A stretch of 28,191 bases of DNA from a virus, in the IMG/VR virus record IMGVR_UViG_3300032334_002673, positions 1 to 28,191 of that record; one strand, 5' to 3'. Under the pieces are notes generated by a model. The model made no database searches. It was not told where the DNA came from and was given only the letters and a program-made list of their open reading frames with translations. Below, piece by piece: positions 27,126 through 28,191 of this stretch; the stretch's first letter is position 1, and each line of letters begins with the position of its first letter. A program made the translations under genes and the position numbers.

Positions 27126-28191
27126 TTACTTAGGATTGCAAGGAACTATTGCTACGCATTGTGCATTTCCATCTTCACCGGTGATTCTTCCTATATCTAA
27201 ATTTATCTTTACATCTATTGGAGCGCCCTTATAAACTAGTTCTACTTCTGGTTTTTCTGGAAGTACTAATTTAATTTCTGAAGGTGCTCCTGTAAGTTCT
27301 ATTGCCGAAGGTATTCCTACTACCTGAATCTTTTCAGGTATTCCAGAAGTATCAAGTTTAATTGTTGGGAATGATTCTGGCACCTCTATTGATATTGATT
27401 TTGGCAACCCAGATGAATCTATTGCTATCGACTTTGGTATGTTAACTGCTATCAAATCAATACTTCTAGGTAAATCATCTGAAATTATACGTATCTCAGA
27501 TGGAATTGCTGGTCCTATAATTTTTATATCTGGTATCTCCGGCACAGAAACTCGAATTATTGATGGTATATCGTGAATTACACGAATGTCTGGTACGTCT
27601 GGGAACTTAATTATTATCTCAGATGGTATATTAAATCCTACATCTAAATCAAGCGATTCAGCTTCTGGGCTTAAATCATTAGGATCAATATTAGAATTGG
27701 ACCTGAAACCTCCTCCTTGTGGACAAACTAAGTTCACGGTGCACGTCAAATCTGGAGGTGGTGCAAACTTTACTGGTGGTATTGTCACTGGTGGTATTGT
27801 TACTGGTGGTATTGTTATTGGTGGTATTTCTACAGGTGGTATGGTTATTGGTGGTATTGTTATTGGTGGTATATTAATAGGACTCAAATTTATGGGTGGT
27901 ATATTAATAGGAGTCAAAGTTACAGGTGGTATCTCCACAGGTGGTATTGTTATTGGCGGTATTGTTATTGGCGGTACGTTTATTGGTGGCACAGTTATTG
28001 GTGGTACATTTATTGGTGGTATAGTTATAGGTGGTATTTCCACTGGAGATATCGGTGGTATGTTTATAGGTGGTATTGTTACTGGAGGTATATTTACTGG
28101 TGGTACATTAATAGGCGATATTGGTGGTATAGTTACGGGCGGTATCTCTACAGGTGGTATGTTTATTGGTGGTACAGTTATTGGTGGTACG
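27126..28191 (-). CDS. IPPxx pentapeptide-repeat virion-type protein (N-terminus beyond window)
   Basis: The frame is open to the right edge; the GTG at 28043 is an internal codon. About 355 residues are visible. The first about 140 residues are a run of about 29 pentapeptides, I/V-P-P-I/V-[TNE], as IPPIT, VPPIN and IPPVE. Two units are octapeptides (IPPISPIN, IPPISPVE), and two have LTPIN or LSPIN. Then comes DLTCTVNLVCPQGGG, followed by about 170 residues of a looser repeat with I-P-S/K-x-I-x-I (IPSEIIIKF, IPSIIRVSV, IPSEIRIIS). It ends with CVAIVPCNPK. The two C-x5-C motifs may pair. It could be an extended rod, perhaps poly-proline II, on the virion surface. Not a family I know. Confidence 0.6.
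   Translation of the reverse strand, partial: VPPITVPPINIPPVEIPPVTIPPISPINVPPVNIPPVTIPPINIPPISPVEIPPITIPPINVPPITVPPINVPPITIPPITIPPVEIPPVTLTPINIPPINLSPINIPPITIPPITIPPVEIPPITIPPVTIPPVTIPPVKFAPPPDLTCTVNLVCPQGGGFRSNSNIDPNDLSPEAESLDLDVGFNIPSEIIIKFPDVPDIRVIHDIPSIIRVSVPEIPDIKIIGPAIPSEIRIISDDLPRSIDLIAVNIPKSIAIDSSGLPKSISIEVPESFPTIKLDTSGIPEKIQVVGIPSAIELTGAPSEIKLVLPEKPEVELVYKGAPIDVKINLDIGRITGEDGNAQCVAIVPCNPK
27769..28191 (-). repeat. 15-bp degenerate tandem repeat encoding IPPxx
   Basis: Units of ATT/GTT-[AC]-T-GG-T-GG-T type, seen on the plus strand as GGTGGTAT(T)GTTA, repeat every 15 bp from about 27769 to the right edge and beyond. Two 9-bp steps change the phase. The pattern is visible directly in the sequence. 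It would be prone to copy-number change. Confidence 0.9.

Noticed and set aside
27769-28191. Non-coding satellite or CRISPR
   Set aside because: The 15-bp unit preserves an open frame encoding IPPxx, and there are no spacers.
1-28191. Diversity-generating retroelement linked to the fibre genes
   Set aside because: No reverse transcriptase and no template/variable repeat pair were seen in the window.
1-28191. tRNA genes, integrase or attachment sites
   Set aside because: None recognised; no cloverleaf-like sequence or recombinase motif was seen by eye.

Overview
The window is part of the late/virion region of a large, AT-rich, contractile-tailed phage of the T4 superfamily (myovirus, Caudoviricetes). 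The call rests on a tail sheath (gp18-like), two tail tube proteins (gp19-like), a sheath-stabiliser candidate (gp15-like), a zinc-containing baseplate-hub chaperone (gp26-like), a late sigma factor (gp55-like, 182 aa) and an exact TATAAATA T4-type late promoter. The host cannot be told from the sequence. The mixture of a HesB/IscA-like protein, 2OG-Fe(II) oxygenases, DUF5856 and collagen-like fibres resembles phages from aquatic metagenomes.

Layout. Positions 1-2102 (-): collagen-like tail fibre, running off the left edge. 2190-3164 (+): surface-type protein and a DUF5856 ferritin-like protein. 3157-3448 (-): two very small genes. 3632-5088 (+): late promoter, PD-(D/E)XK-like nuclease, deaminase-like protein, fibre-type protein. 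5085-7849 (-): six genes with mostly 4-nt overlaps: signal-peptide protein, small protein, HExxH metallopeptidase, HesB/IscA-like carrier, two 2OG-Fe(II) oxygenases. 7847-7884: perfect 15-bp inverted repeat shared by two divergent start codons. 7882-8055 (+): 57-aa protein. 8057-10071 (-): virion protein and the gp26-like chaperone with a predicted -1 frameshift extension. 10126-11443 (+): four small genes. 11435-12543 (-): glycosyltransferase/TPR protein and a small gene. 12565-14288 (+): second glycosyltransferase, gp55-like sigma, small conserved protein. 14285-19199 (-): tail tube 2, terminator, tail tube 1, sheath, small protein, gp15-like. 19240-20183 (+): DUF6065-like and a small basic protein. 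20193-21173 (-): two virion proteins. 21211-21846 (+): virion-type protein. 21825-25374 (-): unknown proteins, tandem DUF5659, actin/Hsp70-like ATPase and a virion protein. 25493-25994 (+): two small genes. 25991-28191 (-): small protein, DUF115-like protein and a pentapeptide-repeat (IPPxx) protein that enters from the right edge.

How it fits together. The conserved tail module is on the minus strand and is interrupted by short plus-strand cassettes. Genes within a cassette often overlap by 4 nt (ATGA) and convergent cassettes nearly touch or overlap at their 3' ends, so there is almost no non-coding DNA. The longest gene-free stretch is 183 bp (3449-3631), and it holds the late promoter. 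The gp55-like factor would direct transcription from TATAAATA-type sites. The most notable items are the U UUU UUC frameshift site in the gp26-like gene, the divergent palindromic start region at 7847-7884, the recurring FxxW[IL] N-terminal motif that resembles the T4 capsid-targeting sequence, the actin/Hsp70-like ATPase among virion genes, and the two long-repeat structural proteins at either end.
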